Positions 15,560-25,619 of a DNA stretch of 64,000 bases are shown here, in pieces. Source of the DNA: a virus; the IMG/VR virus record IMGVR_UViG_3300045806_000179, positions 1-64,000 of that record; one strand, given 5' to 3'. A program made the position numbers and the translations under genes. Each line of letters starts with the position of its first letter. The first letter of the stretch is position 1. The notes below the pieces were generated by a model. That model had not been told where the DNA came from, made no database searches, and saw only the letters and a program-made list of their open reading frames with translations.

Positions 15560-18500
15560 TGTGAAGGTCGTCTTTGGTGGTGATGTGTCCGATCTTCGTG
15601 ACAAGATGGAGATCGCGCAGAGAGCAGTCAGTGACTCGACAGATCAGATGAGGAGAGGTGCGGATGCGGCCAGTCCCGCATTCGCACAGCTTCAGCAGAG
15701 AATAGACGCACTCACCGAGGCAGCGAAGAAAAATGCCTCTGCTACTGAGGGTCTTCTCTCGATGCAGAAGTGGGGAAACGACGGAAGTGTGCTCTACACG
15801 ACATACAAGCTTCTTGGGCATGCAATAGATGGAATTTCCGAGTCGGTAAGTCTCGGAAGTAGTGCACTCAGGGCATTTGCTGATGGAGAGGCATATCTCG
15901 GAGCTAAGGCATATGAGGCAGGATACGGTGTTCGTGCCCTAATTACCGAGTACATGGACTATGCCAAGGCTCAGGCGTACATCACTCAGCAGGGTAATCC
16001 TCTGCAGGTCAGCAATGATGGATTCATTGCAGCAATCGGAAGAAGAATACAGAACTATGAGGAATTGTCTAATCGCAGCATGCTGGTTGCGAATGGTATG
16101 GCGTACGAGGGCATGCAGGCAGCAGTGACTGCTGGACAGTATGATCGCCTATCAGCAGAGGCAGTAAGGGCCGGAACTACTGTTGCTCAGATTGCCTCTG
16201 ATCTTGAGGCAAAGCTGATGAGTAGAGGAACATCTGCTGGTGATGCAACTGGCATCGTGAAGATGTTCGAGGCCATACCTGGTGCCACACTACCAGTTCA
16301 GTATGAGCTCACAAAGTTCACTGAGCAGCTGAATACCACAGGTGAGGATGCTAAGAAATTTGCCGTCTCTCTGGCATCCGTAATGACTGACCCATCCTCT
16401 GGAGGCAACTCCTATCTTCAGTCGCTCGGTGGTGTGTCTGAGGAGCTACGCTCTCAGTTCGACTCGCAGCAGCGCCAGAATGATCTCATGGGGATGAGAG
16501 CTGTCATTCTTGAGGCTCTTCGAGGAAAGATGACTCAGCTGGCTGATGCTGAGGTTCTTGGAGTCAGCGAGATTGATGCATACAACCGAAAGGTTGTAGA
16601 GCAGGATGGACTCTGGGGTCGTCTATTCGAGACAAAGAAGGGCGCCAGCAGCGATGAGATCGCAGCAGCAGCCAGACATCGTGCAGAGCTAGGAGAGCAG
16701 ATAGCCAAGCATGAGCAGGCGATCAGTAGAATTAGGCAGCAGACCACTGGCATCCAGGAGAGTGAGGCTGCAGCTCGCAATTTAGTCAACTCCATGAATC
16801 CTCTGGAGCACCAGCTGGAGATGGCCGTTAGTCAGGCCAATACTCTTACTACTGCGTTCCGAAACGCAGCTAAGGCATCTGCAGATATTCATCTTGGTGG
16901 AGCATCTCTTGATGGCCACGGTGACGGAGTAGTTGGTAGTTGGTGGACAGAGGATCGTATTCAGCATGCAGCCCAGAGACTGATGGCGGAGGCTGGCCTC
17001 TCACCATCTGGAGCTTCTGGGCTAGTTGCAAGATGGTCCTCTGTCGAGGCTCCTGGTGGTCCTGGGTCAGTTAATCCGACCAGTGGTGCCTTCGGTATTG
17101 GTCAGTGGCTTGGTGATCGCAAGACTGGCATTGACGGAAACACTGACTTTGACGCTCAGATCGCACACGCAGTAGCTGAGCTAAATGGCAAGGAGCGTAC
17201 TGCAGCTGCTGCACTTAGGTCTGCCTCATCGTCTGCTGATGGTGCTCGTGGTGCGTCCATGTACGAGAGAGCCGAGGGATACAATGAATCCACCGGAAAG
17301 GACAATTTCACGGATAAGACTCCTGTCGACAGGGTCTCTGGCATTCTGGCCCAGAAGAGAGCTCTCGATAATGTTCTCGACACTGAGCAGAAGATCCGTG
17401 ATGCGATGGTCGGGGGTAATGCAGTAACACTCGCTCAGGCTGCGATAACGGCTCGCAACGCCGCTGGACAGAAGGACTCTGTCCAGGATGCACGGGATAT
17501 GGTCACTGCCTGGGAGAGGGTACTGAGCAATGCCCACTCACTGGACAGTCAGATAGCTGCTCTCAATGGTCTAAGTGCAGCAAGAGTCGCACTCGCAGAC
17601 AAGCAGCACGCTGCTGGAGTTGCTGAGAATACGCTGGGAGCATCGTCAGCCAATTCAGCAGAGATGAAACTGGCACTGGCAAAGCAGCTGTACGACATTA
17701 ATATGAAGGCAGCTGGAAATGACTCAGCATCTCAGGATCAGGCACGTGCTGCGTACAAGGCGGCGCAGGTCACATACCAGAAGCAGCTATTCGACATAGC
17801 CATTGCTCAGAGTAATCTCACTCACAATGACGATGATGAGAGCGGAGAGAAGAAGCTGGCTGCAGCAAGAGAGCTGGCAAATCTTCAGCTGACACAGGCG
17901 AGGTCTACAGGGGACAAGCCAGGGGAGTTGACGGCGCTACTAGCGCTGAAGACTGCTCAGGATAGCTTTGATACTGACAAGAGTGCCAGGGACAAGGCCG
18001 CTATTGAGGCGAAGCTCGCTCTTGACCTGAATGCGCTGGAGATGGAGAAGGTTACTCAGGGATCCAGCCTCAGTAACCATGAGAAGATGAACCAGAGTAA
18101 GTTGATGAGCGACATCTCCTTCGTTGATCGAGAGAATGCTCTGAGAGTTGCTGCGGCACAGAAGCTGGAGGAACTGACCTCGAAAGGATCTTTGGAGGAG
18201 CAGAAGGCGCAGGCAGCAATTACCCAGGCAGTTGCTGCTGGTGTCACGGCCAGACAGCAGATTCTTCAGGCTGACATGGCGAAGACTGCACAGTCCTACC
18301 AGCAGGCCTTCGAGAAGATCGGAAGTACGGTCTCCACATCCCTCATGGGGATGATTCAGGGAACAACCTCATTCCAGCAGATGATGGCTAAGATTGCAAG
18401 TCAGATTCTGCAGGACTTCATCAGTATGGGAGTGAAGCAGGTTGCCGACTGGGCTGCCATAGAGTCCATGAAACTGGTGAGGACGGTCACTGGTCAGACC

Positions 18501-19022
18501 GCGCAGACTGCAGCCGTTGCTGCAGGTACGGCAGCACGGACAGCTACAGTAACGGCGGGCGCTACGGCTGGAGCAGCGGCTGAGAAACTGGCAAATGCCT
18601 CTACGATCTCTGGCGATGCTGCAAAGGCAGGTGCTGGTGCCTATGCGTCTGTTGTTCAGATACCGATTATCGGTCCTGTTCTTGCTCCTGCGGCTGCTGC
18701 TGTCGCCTATGGTGCAACTATGGCATTCGGATCGTATGACATTGGCTCATGGTCTCTGCCGCACGATCAGCTGGCCATGGTACATGCTGGTGAGATGATC
18801 GTCCCTAGCCGTGGTGGTGTTGCTGATGAGTTCCGATCCATGCTCGGTGGTGACGGCTCAAAGAAGAGTAGCGGTGATACTCATCTTCACGTGAATGTCT
18901 CTGCAGTTGATGGCTCGAGTGTGAAGCAGTTCTTCCACAATAACTCGAAGCACATGATCAGTGCTCTCGACATGGCTGTAAAGAACGGTGATCACAGTGG
19001 ATTCCGACGTCTTGGAGGATGA
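15549..19022 (+). CDS. Tape measure protein with internal tail-lysozyme-like domain
   Basis: About 1157 residues from ATG 15549 (GGATGGA upstream; the start overlaps the chaperone stop). Long helical stretches rich in Ala, Gln and Lys fit a tape measure that sets tail length. Residues about 455-600 (DRIQHAAQRLMAEAGLSPSG, SSVEAPGGPGSVN, SGAFGIGQWLGDR) resemble virion tail lysozymes, with a candidate catalytic Glu in VEAPGG. This would open peptidoglycan locally during DNA entry. Near the C-terminus is a hydrophobic region (IPIIGPVLAPAAAAVAYGATM) followed by a His-containing domain (HDQLAMVHAGEMIVPSRGG) common in phage tape measures. Confidence 0.85.
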   Translation: MSSDVKVVFGGDVSDLRDKMEIAQRAVSDSTDQMRRGADAASPAFAQLQQRIDALTEAAKKNASATEGLLSMQKWGNDGSVLYTTYKLLGHAIDGISESVSLGSSALRAFADGEAYLGAKAYEAGYGVRALITEYMDYAKAQAYITQQGNPLQVSNDGFIAAIGRRIQNYEELSNRSMLVANGMAYEGMQAAVTAGQYDRLSAEAVRAGTTVAQIASDLEAKLMSRGTSAGDATGIVKMFEAIPGATLPVQYELTKFTEQLNTTGEDAKKFAVSLASVMTDPSSGGNSYLQSLGGVSEELRSQFDSQQRQNDLMGMRAVILEALRGKMTQLADAEVLGVSEIDAYNRKVVEQDGLWGRLFETKKGASSDEIAAAARHRAELGEQIAKHEQAISRIRQQTTGIQESEAAARNLVNSMNPLEHQLEMAVSQANTLTTAFRNAAKASADIHLGGASLDGHGDGVVGSWWTEDRIQHAAQRLMAEAGLSPSGASGLVARWSSVEAPGGPGSVNPTSGAFGIGQWLGDRKTGIDGNTDFDAQIAHAVAELNGKERTAAAALRSASSSADGARGASMYERAEGYNESTGKDNFTDKTPVDRVSGILAQKRALDNVLDTEQKIRDAMVGGNAVTLAQAAITARNAAGQKDSVQDARDMVTAWERVLSNAHSLDSQIAALNGLSAARVALADKQHAAGVAENTLGASSANSAEMKLALAKQLYDINMKAAGNDSASQDQARAAYKAAQVTYQKQLFDIAIAQSNLTHNDDDESGEKKLAAARELANLQLTQARSTGDKPGELTALLALKTAQDSFDTDKSARDKAAIEAKLALDLNALEMEKVTQGSSLSNHEKMNQSKLMSDISFVDRENALRVAAAQKLEELTSKGSLEEQKAQAAITQAVAAGVTARQQILQADMAKTAQSYQQAFEKIGSTVSTSLMGMIQGTTSFQQMMAKIASQILQDFISMGVKQVADWAAIESMKLVRTVTGQTAQTAAVAAGTAARTATVTAGATAGAAAEKLANASTISGDAAKAGAGAYASVVQIPIIGPVLAPAAAAVAYGATMAFGSYDIGSWSLPHDQLAMVHAGEMIVPSRGGVADEFRSMLGGDGSKKSSGDTHLHVNVSAVDGSSVKQFFHNNSKHMISALDMAVKNGDHSGFRRLGG

Positions 19023-19025
19023 TAA

Positions 19026-21536
19026 GTGACAACGTTGCCTGTAAATCCATACATTACCGCAGTCAATGTGATTCCGGCATCGGGAGAGTTTGTCTATGAC
19101 ACGGTGGCGTATTCGGGGAAGTCTCCCGGTGCGTCATCGTTTGTCCCGATTAATACATACTTTGCTCCTGGCGGAACAAAGACCGACTTCTCCTATGCAC
19201 TGGATCAGCTTCAGCAGATTCTTCCAACCTGTGGCTTTGTGGCAATCGTCGTACAGTGGATGGGTAACTCTCTTGACCTGTCTGAGTGCCAGCTGTATCC
19301 GTCCACGACCTACTGGCTTGGTGCGGCTGTCGGTGCATTTGAGCCAACTGCTGGCGGAACTGATAGCTGGAGAGTGTCTGATCTCACTCTGGCAGACTGT
19401 AACGGAGGGCTGATTCCGATTAGTCGTCCTGACGGCATCAACGCCAGCTACGGAGGAACGTGCTCTGATCAGTCAGTCGTGAGAGCAATTCAGGCTGTGA
19501 AGGCGCGCGGGCTGAAGGTCTGCCTATACCTCCAGATGAACATGGACTCAACAGGTCAGCCTTGGCGTGGAATGTGCACGTACTCACCTGACAATACATC
19601 GACTGCTACCACCGTCGTAAACAACTTCTTTGGATCCTCAGCACCATCTCAGTTTACTCAGGATACAACAAATCTCACTGTGCACTACTCCGGCAGTAGG
19701 TTTGACTTCACGTACAGCAGGTTTGTTCTTCACTACGCGAACCTCATTGTTGTTGCTGGTGGTGTGAATCTGTTCACTATTGGCTCTGAGATGCGTGGAA
19801 TTGAGGCTATTCGTGGTCCTGCCTGGACAATGGCCGGAACTCTAGACGGTGGCGGTCACGCAACCTGGGACTATCCTGCTGTCGCAAAGTTGATGACTCT
19901 CATTGACCAATCTCGGTCCATCTTCGATGCTGCAGGTCTTACCAAGAACCTGTCCTCAAGACTCAACCTTATCACCTACTCAGCTGACTGGTCTCAGTGG
20001 ACTGGGTGTCAGCATGCGGGTATCTCTGGCATCTTCCCTCACATGGATCCACTGTACGCAATGGCGAACTGTGACCTTGTCAGCTTCGACAACTATCTGC
20101 CAATGTCTGACTGGACTACTGGTGGAGGAGGTCTGGATGAGAAGAACTGGACTACTCCTGTCACCACATCATGGCCAACAGTCGCCCCACTGTCTCTCGG
20201 AATAGGCCTCTTGTCCTCCCCGGACATCCATGATCTGGGGTATCTTCAGTTCGGACTTGAGCGGGGAGAGAAGGCAGACTACTGGTATGGCAACTATGAC
20301 TCAACATCTCCGTCTCTGGATCCGTTCGGAACAGGTCAGTATGTAACGGCTCCTCAGGGAGATCGACTGACTCAGTCAAGAAATATATACTACACTGGTC
20401 AGGAGCTCTTTGCGCTGAAGAAGTTTCGCTGGTGGTGGAATAACTCGCACAGGGCAGTCTACGACGCTGGAGACGGAAACGGACTGATTCCTCGAGGAGT
20501 CGCCACAGCATGGGTTCCTCAGTCGAAATCCATCATGTGGCAGGAGTATGGATTTGCCTCCATCGACCGTGACACGAATGAGGAAAATCTGTTCTACAAT
20601 CCGGGAAACATCGCTGGTGGAACGCCGTTCTGGTGTAACTGGAAGAGTGTGGACGGTGCAAAGTTCTCTCCGATCCAGGACGGTCTTATCCAGTATAATG
20701 CTCACAATGCATGGTACAGCTACTGGCTGACTGGTGGAAACAATCCATCTGTCTCCGGCGTTCCCATGATTGCCACGGACATGATGTTTGCATGGAACTG
20801 GGACGCTCGTCCGTTTCCAGTGTTTCCTCTGCGTCTTGACGTGTGGGGTGACGGTGCTAACTGGGCTGCAGGAATGTGGCTGGCCGGTAAGGGTCCGGCC
20901 CTGGCTATCCAGCCTCCTGACCCAGCACCGTCAGCTGGTGCATACAGCACGTTTCCATCTCTGATTGGTCAGGAGTGGAGCGTGCACTACAAGCCGAGAT
21001 TCTCAACAACAGCCACTCAGAAGGTGTCTGGTAGAGAGTCGAGGGCCGCACTCATGTCCGCACCACTGTGGGACATAGAACTCAGCTTCGACCGTCTGAG
21101 ATCAGACTCTCTGGCCGAGCTACAGACTGTTATTGGGTTCATAGCGGAGCAGACTGGACAGGTGTTACCGTTCCTATTCTCTCCTCCTGGATCTCTGGGG
21201 ACTGTCAGTAATGCGGTGTTGGGGACTGGAGATGGCTCGAGTAAGAGTTTCACTCTGTTCAGGACTATTGGTGGGTATAGTGAGCCAGTTCAGGCTGTGT
21301 CTGGATCTCCATCTGTGTATGTCAGTGGTGCACTGGTGTCACCGTCTCTGTACACTGTCTCAATTCGTCCCGCGATAGTCACGTTCATCACTGCTCCATC
21401 ATCTGGTGCAGTGGTCACTGCTTCGTTCTCTGCTGCACATCTTGCCAGGCTCATGGAGGATCAGGGCGACCTGGAGCAGATCACGTCCAGTCTATGGCAG
21501 ATGAAGAGTCTCAAGATAGAAACGGTTCGCTCATGA
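19026..21536 (+). CDS. GTA TIM-barrel-like domain fused to a DUF2460 distal-tail domain
   Basis: 836 residues from a GTG start. Residues about 40-560 match the GTA TIM-barrel-like domain (DGINASYGGTCSDQSVVRAI, GLKVCLYLQMNMDSTG, EMRGIEAIRG, DNYLPMSDW, WWWNNSHRAVYDAG). In RcGTA that domain is part of the large hub protein. Residues about 640-836 are a complete DUF2460 domain (WSVHYKPRFS, SGRESRAAL, GTGDGSSKSFTLFRTIGG, RLMEDQGDLEQ). The combination differs from the GTA standard, where the TIM barrel precedes the hub. A glycosidase-like or host-receptor role at the tail tip is inferred. It overlaps the next gene by ATGA. Confidence 0.8.
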   Translation: MTTLPVNPYITAVNVIPASGEFVYDTVAYSGKSPGASSFVPINTYFAPGGTKTDFSYALDQLQQILPTCGFVAIVVQWMGNSLDLSECQLYPSTTYWLGAAVGAFEPTAGGTDSWRVSDLTLADCNGGLIPISRPDGINASYGGTCSDQSVVRAIQAVKARGLKVCLYLQMNMDSTGQPWRGMCTYSPDNTSTATTVVNNFFGSSAPSQFTQDTTNLTVHYSGSRFDFTYSRFVLHYANLIVVAGGVNLFTIGSEMRGIEAIRGPAWTMAGTLDGGGHATWDYPAVAKLMTLIDQSRSIFDAAGLTKNLSSRLNLITYSADWSQWTGCQHAGISGIFPHMDPLYAMANCDLVSFDNYLPMSDWTTGGGGLDEKNWTTPVTTSWPTVAPLSLGIGLLSSPDIHDLGYLQFGLERGEKADYWYGNYDSTSPSLDPFGTGQYVTAPQGDRLTQSRNIYYTGQELFALKKFRWWWNNSHRAVYDAGDGNGLIPRGVATAWVPQSKSIMWQEYGFASIDRDTNEENLFYNPGNIAGGTPFWCNWKSVDGAKFSPIQDGLIQYNAHNAWYSYWLTGGNNPSVSGVPMIATDMMFAWNWDARPFPVFPLRLDVWGDGANWAAGMWLAGKGPALAIQPPDPAPSAGAYSTFPSLIGQEWSVHYKPRFSTTATQKVSGRESRAALMSAPLWDIELSFDRLRSDSLAELQTVIGFIAEQTGQVLPFLFSPPGSLGTVSNAVLGTGDGSSKSFTLFRTIGGYSEPVQAVSGSPSVYVSGALVSPSLYTVSIRPAIVTFITAPSSGAVVTASFSAAHLARLMEDQGDLEQITSSLWQMKSLKIETVRS

Positions 21537-22138
21537 CGACCCCTCAGACACTTCCTACACTTCCCGGTCTCTCCTGGAGTGTCCACAAGAAGCCGAAGTT
21601 CTCCTCTCTTATTGCAAGTCATGCCTCAGGCAGAGAGGTTAGAGTCGGTCTATATGCTCATGCTCTGTATGAGTTCGAGCTGAGCTATGAGGCTCTGGAC
21701 TCTGGTGGTGCTCACGTAAATCTACAGGCTCAGTCTCTCCAGACACTCATGGGGTTCTTCCTGTCCTGTGGTGGACAGCTTAGTACGTTTCTCTATACTG
21801 ATCCAACTGACAACTCTGCAACTTTGCAGACTATTGGGACTGGGGATGGATCCACAACTGTGTTCACCCTCCTTCGGTCCATCGGGGGGTACGCTGAGCC
21901 TGTCTCCTACGTGACAGCAGTGTCATCTGTGACAGTGAACGGTGTGTCAACATCATCGTACACGCTCGCTGCGCCGAATACAATCGTATTCACAACTGCT
22001 CCAGCTGCATCTGCAATCATAAGAGCAACGTTCACATACGCATTCCAGTGTCGCTTTCTGGAGGATCAGTGGGACTTTGAGAATGTCACCAATGGTCTCT
22101 GGACACAGAAGAGTGTCAAGTTCATCTCCGTGAGGTAG
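21533..22138 (+). CDS. Distal tail protein, DUF2460 (GTA gp12-like), second copy
   Basis: 201 residues, starting at the ATG that overlaps the previous stop. It is homologous along its length to the C-terminal domain of the preceding protein: WSVHKKPKFS, SGREVRVGL, GTGDGSTTVFTLLRSIGG and FLEDQWDFENVTNGLW align with the matching phrases there. RcGTA uses one such protein as the ring joining tail tube to baseplate. Tandem duplication followed by fusion of one copy is the simplest explanation. Confidence 0.8.
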   Translation: MTTPQTLPTLPGLSWSVHKKPKFSSLIASHASGREVRVGLYAHALYEFELSYEALDSGGAHVNLQAQSLQTLMGFFLSCGGQLSTFLYTDPTDNSATLQTIGTGDGSTTVFTLLRSIGGYAEPVSYVTAVSSVTVNGVSTSSYTLAAPNTIVFTTAPAASAIIRATFTYAFQCRFLEDQWDFENVTNGLWTQKSVKFISVR

Positions 22139-22140
22139 CC

Positions 22141-23040
22141 ATGAAGTCTGCAACACCAGCACTAGTCACGTTTCTCAATAGTATTCGGCCATCATCAGAC
22201 GCATCGCTCATCACTTCTGATCTGTTCACTATCACACTGACTAGTGGCACAGTTCTTACATACTCCAGTACTGATCTTCCTGTCTCGTGGAATGGCTACA
22301 CGTATGTTGCCAACTCCATTCTTATATCCGGTCTTAGGTATAAGTCGTCCTGTGGTGTAGCGGTTGACAAGCAGCAGATCACCATAATGGCGAGGGCAGC
22401 TGACACGATCGGGGGGATACCATTCCTCCAGGCTCTCCAGCACGGTCTCTTCGACGGAGCCTTTATTCAGCGAGAGAAGGCATTCTTCACCACGTGGGGA
22501 GGTGTCCCAATTGGTACTGTGATTCTGTTCAAGGGCCGAGTTGCGCAGATAGACTCGATTGGAAGAACAACAGCCACTGTCACAGTGGCATCTGACCTGA
22601 CTCTTCTCGAGATCAATATGCCAAAGAATGTCTACCAGGCAACCTGCACTCATGTATTCTGTGATACTGGGTGCAGTCTGTCCGCAGCGACATTCTCTGC
22701 TACTGGATCAGTCACCTCTGCGTCCAGCCTCACTACAGTCTACTGGACTGGAGCAACTACCAATTACCAACAGGGTACTATTCTGTTCACCTCTGGCACG
22801 AATACAGGGACTTTTGCCACCATCAAATCGTCCAGTGCTGGAGTTATGACTCTGGCATATCCTCTTCTGAACATTCCTGGGATTGGTGATACATTTGTCG
22901 CCACCTGGGGCTGTGATCATACCATGAGTAAGTGCTCGACTCTGTACGGAAATCTGAGTAACTTCAAGGGCTTTCCGTTCGTCCCTCCACCACAGGTCAT
23001 TACTGGACCTCTGTCATCGGTCACAACCAGCGGAAAGTGA
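22141..23040 (+). CDS. Tail-tip hub protein, DUF2163 (GTA gp13-like, Fe-S type)
   Basis: 299 residues. Recognisable family phrases are FTITLTSGTVLTYSSTDLP, ITIMARAAD, LFDGAFIQREKAF, and Cys-rich segments ATCTHVFCDTGC and WGCDHTMSKCSTLYGNLSNF. In the GTA and lambda gpL group such Cys residues hold an iron-sulphur cluster. The spacing here supports cluster binding but does not prove it. It is located between the DUF2460 and NlpC/P60 genes, as in GTAs. Confidence 0.85.
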   Translation: MKSATPALVTFLNSIRPSSDASLITSDLFTITLTSGTVLTYSSTDLPVSWNGYTYVANSILISGLRYKSSCGVAVDKQQITIMARAADTIGGIPFLQALQHGLFDGAFIQREKAFFTTWGGVPIGTVILFKGRVAQIDSIGRTTATVTVASDLTLLEINMPKNVYQATCTHVFCDTGCSLSAATFSATGSVTSASSLTTVYWTGATTNYQQGTILFTSGTNTGTFATIKSSSAGVMTLAYPLLNIPGIGDTFVATWGCDHTMSKCSTLYGNLSNFKGFPFVPPPQVITGPLSSVTTSGK

Positions 23041-23047
23041 ATCTGAC

Positions 23048-23500
23048 ATGAATGACGAGATACGTGATAGGATGCTAGTTGTTGCTGAGGCTCACAGATG
23101 GGTGAATACCCCATACCACAACTGTGCTGATGTCCTCGGTGCTGGTGTTGACTGTGGAATGCTCATCGTTCGAGTATTTGTCGATACTGGAATGGTACCA
23201 CCGTTTGACCCTCGACCGTACAGTCCAGACTGGATGCTACACAGAGATGAGGAGAAGTATCTCAGTTTCTTCACTGATAGGTGTCGCCCCGTAGATGTTC
23301 CTGATCTCGGTGACATTGTTCTGTTCAGGTATGGGCGCAGTTACTCCCATGGCGGAATTGTAGTCTGCTCTGATCCGGTGACCATTGTTCATGCATCCTG
23401 TGACGCAGGACAGGTCGTGGAGGAGATTCTTCACCATAATCCTCTTCTGACTGAAGCAAGGCGCAGAATACGCTTCTTCTCAATCTGGCACAGGGACTGA
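23048..23500 (+). CDS. Tail-tip peptidase, NlpC/P60 family (GTA gp14-like)
   Basis: 150 residues. The catalytic Cys36 is in AGVDCGML, and His101 in YSHGGIVV fits the family histidine. H115 in VHASCDAG may be the third polar residue. The protein would cut peptide cross-links of peptidoglycan as part of the tail tip during infection. It is eight bases downstream of the DUF2163 gene. Confidence 0.85.
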   Translation: MNDEIRDRMLVVAEAHRWVNTPYHNCADVLGAGVDCGMLIVRVFVDTGMVPPFDPRPYSPDWMLHRDEEKYLSFFTDRCRPVDVPDLGDIVLFRYGRSYSHGGIVVCSDPVTIVHASCDAGQVVEEILHHNPLLTEARRRIRFFSIWHRD

Positions 23501-23505
23501 CTCTA

Positions 23506-25611
23506 ATGGGATTTCTCAGAACTGGTCAGAAGACGCAGATCACCAAATACTCTGGACTCCAGGTACAGAGCACCTCCTCATGTGTGCCAGTTCCTCTTGC
23601 GTACGGATGCAATATTCTTGCTCCAAACTGTGTGTGGTACCAGAACTTTCGGGCTATTCCACAGGGAGGGAAGGGAGGCGGAAAGGGAGGTCTATTCGGT
23701 GGAACGACAAGCAGTTGGGACTATAGATGTTCTATAATCATGGGAATATGCGAGGGTCCAATAACTGGGATTGGAAATGTCTGGACAACATCAACAGTTC
23801 CTGTTCTTCTCTCCTCACTTGGTCTGAGTCTTGCCGCTGGAGCTACCCCACAGTCCACATGGTCCTATCTCACCAGTAACTTTCCATCCCAGGCCATATC
23901 TTATCCTGGTGTTGCATACGTCTATAGCTCGAACTATGATCTTGGAAATTCTGCCAGTATCGGAGACACTAACCTTGAGGTTAAGGGTGTCCTCTATGGA
24001 AGTGGTCCGAACGGAGTTGACGCAGATCCTGCACTGGTGATCCAGGACTTCTTGACGAATTCTCAGTACGGCGCAGGCTTTCCGTCATCGTCCATAGATG
24101 CTACTGCACTCCTTGGTGGCTCTGGCTCGTCCAGCTATCGGGCATACTGCTGGGCAAGTGGTATTGCCATCAGTCCGATTCTGAACTCTCAGGAGACTGC
24201 CGGAACTATTCTGGCCAGATGGCTCCAGCTGACAAATTCCACTGCTGTGTGGTCTGCGGGCCTGCTGAGAATCATCCCGTATGGGGATGGAGCTGTCACG
24301 GCAAATGGATGGACCTACACTCCCAACCTGTCTCCGATATACAGTCTGACCGACGAGGACTTCGTACACACTGACGGAGAGGATCCTGTCAAGATTACTA
24401 GATCTGACCCGTTCTCCTCATACAATCAGCAGAGTATTGAGATTCAGGCTCGCTCTGACTCGTACGGAACTGGTCCCATTGTTGCCTTTGACCAGAGTGC
24501 AATTAACAGGTTTGGCCTGCGCCCTGGCTCGTCTGTCACCGCTCACGAGATCTGTGATCTCGCCATAGCTCAGACTGTGGTACAGCTGATCCTTCAGCGA
24601 GGTCTCTACATTCGGAATACTTACCAGTTCAAGTTATCGATGGAGTTCTGTCTGCTCGATCCGATGGACCTTCTCGCCATAACTGACCCTCTTCTCGGTC
24701 TCAGTGCAACTGTGGTCAGGATTACCGACATCGAGGAGGACAGCAGCGGACTTCTAACTGTCACTGCTGAGGAGTTTCCTCAGGGCACTGCCACAGCCGT
24801 TGCATACCCTGTCCAGGCAAAGAGTAATGGTGCGCCGAGCAGTAATGCTGCTCCAGCTGCTGTGAATACGCCCATCATACTTGAGCCTCCCCCGGCACTG
24901 TCTGGAGGAACCACTCAGTTGTGGATTGGAGTCAGCGGATCCGGTGCAGATCCAACCTGGGGAAGCTGTATCGTGTGGGCGTCCTTGGACGGAACGTCAT
25001 ATACACAGATACAGCGGATCGTACTTCCTGCAAGACAGGGAGTGCTGTTAACTTCTCTCCCTACGTATAGCGGAGCTAATCCTGACAGCACTGATACACT
25101 GGCTGTTGATCTCACCATGAGCGGTGGGATACTGCAGTCAGTATCATCCATAAGTGCAGCCAGTGGTGTGACTCTATGCTACTGCGATGGAGAGTATCTG
25201 AGCTACACGACTGCAACGCTGACTGCTGTCAACAAATACAGTCTGACTGGGCTCTATCGCGGATCTGGCGGACTATTACCATCTGCTCATCTCTCTGGCA
25301 CTCAGTTCTGTGTTCTTGACACAGCAATCCTGAAGTATGATGTACCAACTGCTGATATTGGTCAGACCATCTGGCTAAAATTCCAGAGTGTCAATATATT
25401 CGGGGGAGGTGTTCAGGATCTGTCCACCTGTACTGCATACTCACACATAATCCTCGGAACGGGAATCACTGGTGCTGTGACCCAGACTCTGTCAACTGGA
25501 ACTCCGATGGACTATGGCTCTGTGACTTCCACATTGTCCGAGAGTGATGACTTTGGTACAGTAGCAGACGTCGTCGCAACTTATATTGATCTTGGATCAG
25601 TAACATCTTGA
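23506..25611 (+). CDS. Tail-tip hub / megatron-like protein lacking the TIM-barrel domain
   Basis: 701 residues. N-terminus (QITKYSGLQVQSTSSCVPVPLAYG, then a Gly/Lys-rich loop GGKGGGKGG) and the region LRPGSSVTAHEICDLAIAQTVVQLILQRGLYIRNTY ... LLDPMDLLAITDPLLG belong to the phage tail-3/GTA hub group. The C-terminal third holds fibronectin-like strands (GLYRGSGGLLPSAHLSGTQF). GTA hubs are about 1300 residues with an N-terminal TIM barrel. Here that part is missing and sits in the gene at 19026. The end (DYGSVTSTLSESDDFGTV) is low complexity. Confidence 0.8.
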   Translation: MGFLRTGQKTQITKYSGLQVQSTSSCVPVPLAYGCNILAPNCVWYQNFRAIPQGGKGGGKGGLFGGTTSSWDYRCSIIMGICEGPITGIGNVWTTSTVPVLLSSLGLSLAAGATPQSTWSYLTSNFPSQAISYPGVAYVYSSNYDLGNSASIGDTNLEVKGVLYGSGPNGVDADPALVIQDFLTNSQYGAGFPSSSIDATALLGGSGSSSYRAYCWASGIAISPILNSQETAGTILARWLQLTNSTAVWSAGLLRIIPYGDGAVTANGWTYTPNLSPIYSLTDEDFVHTDGEDPVKITRSDPFSSYNQQSIEIQARSDSYGTGPIVAFDQSAINRFGLRPGSSVTAHEICDLAIAQTVVQLILQRGLYIRNTYQFKLSMEFCLLDPMDLLAITDPLLGLSATVVRITDIEEDSSGLLTVTAEEFPQGTATAVAYPVQAKSNGAPSSNAAPAAVNTPIILEPPPALSGGTTQLWIGVSGSGADPTWGSCIVWASLDGTSYTQIQRIVLPARQGVLLTSLPTYSGANPDSTDTLAVDLTMSGGILQSVSSISAASGVTLCYCDGEYLSYTTATLTAVNKYSLTGLYRGSGGLLPSAHLSGTQFCVLDTAILKYDVPTADIGQTIWLKFQSVNIFGGGVQDLSTCTAYSHIILGTGITGAVTQTLSTGTPMDYGSVTSTLSESDDFGTVADVVATYIDLGSVTS

Positions 25612-25619
25612 GGTAGAAC

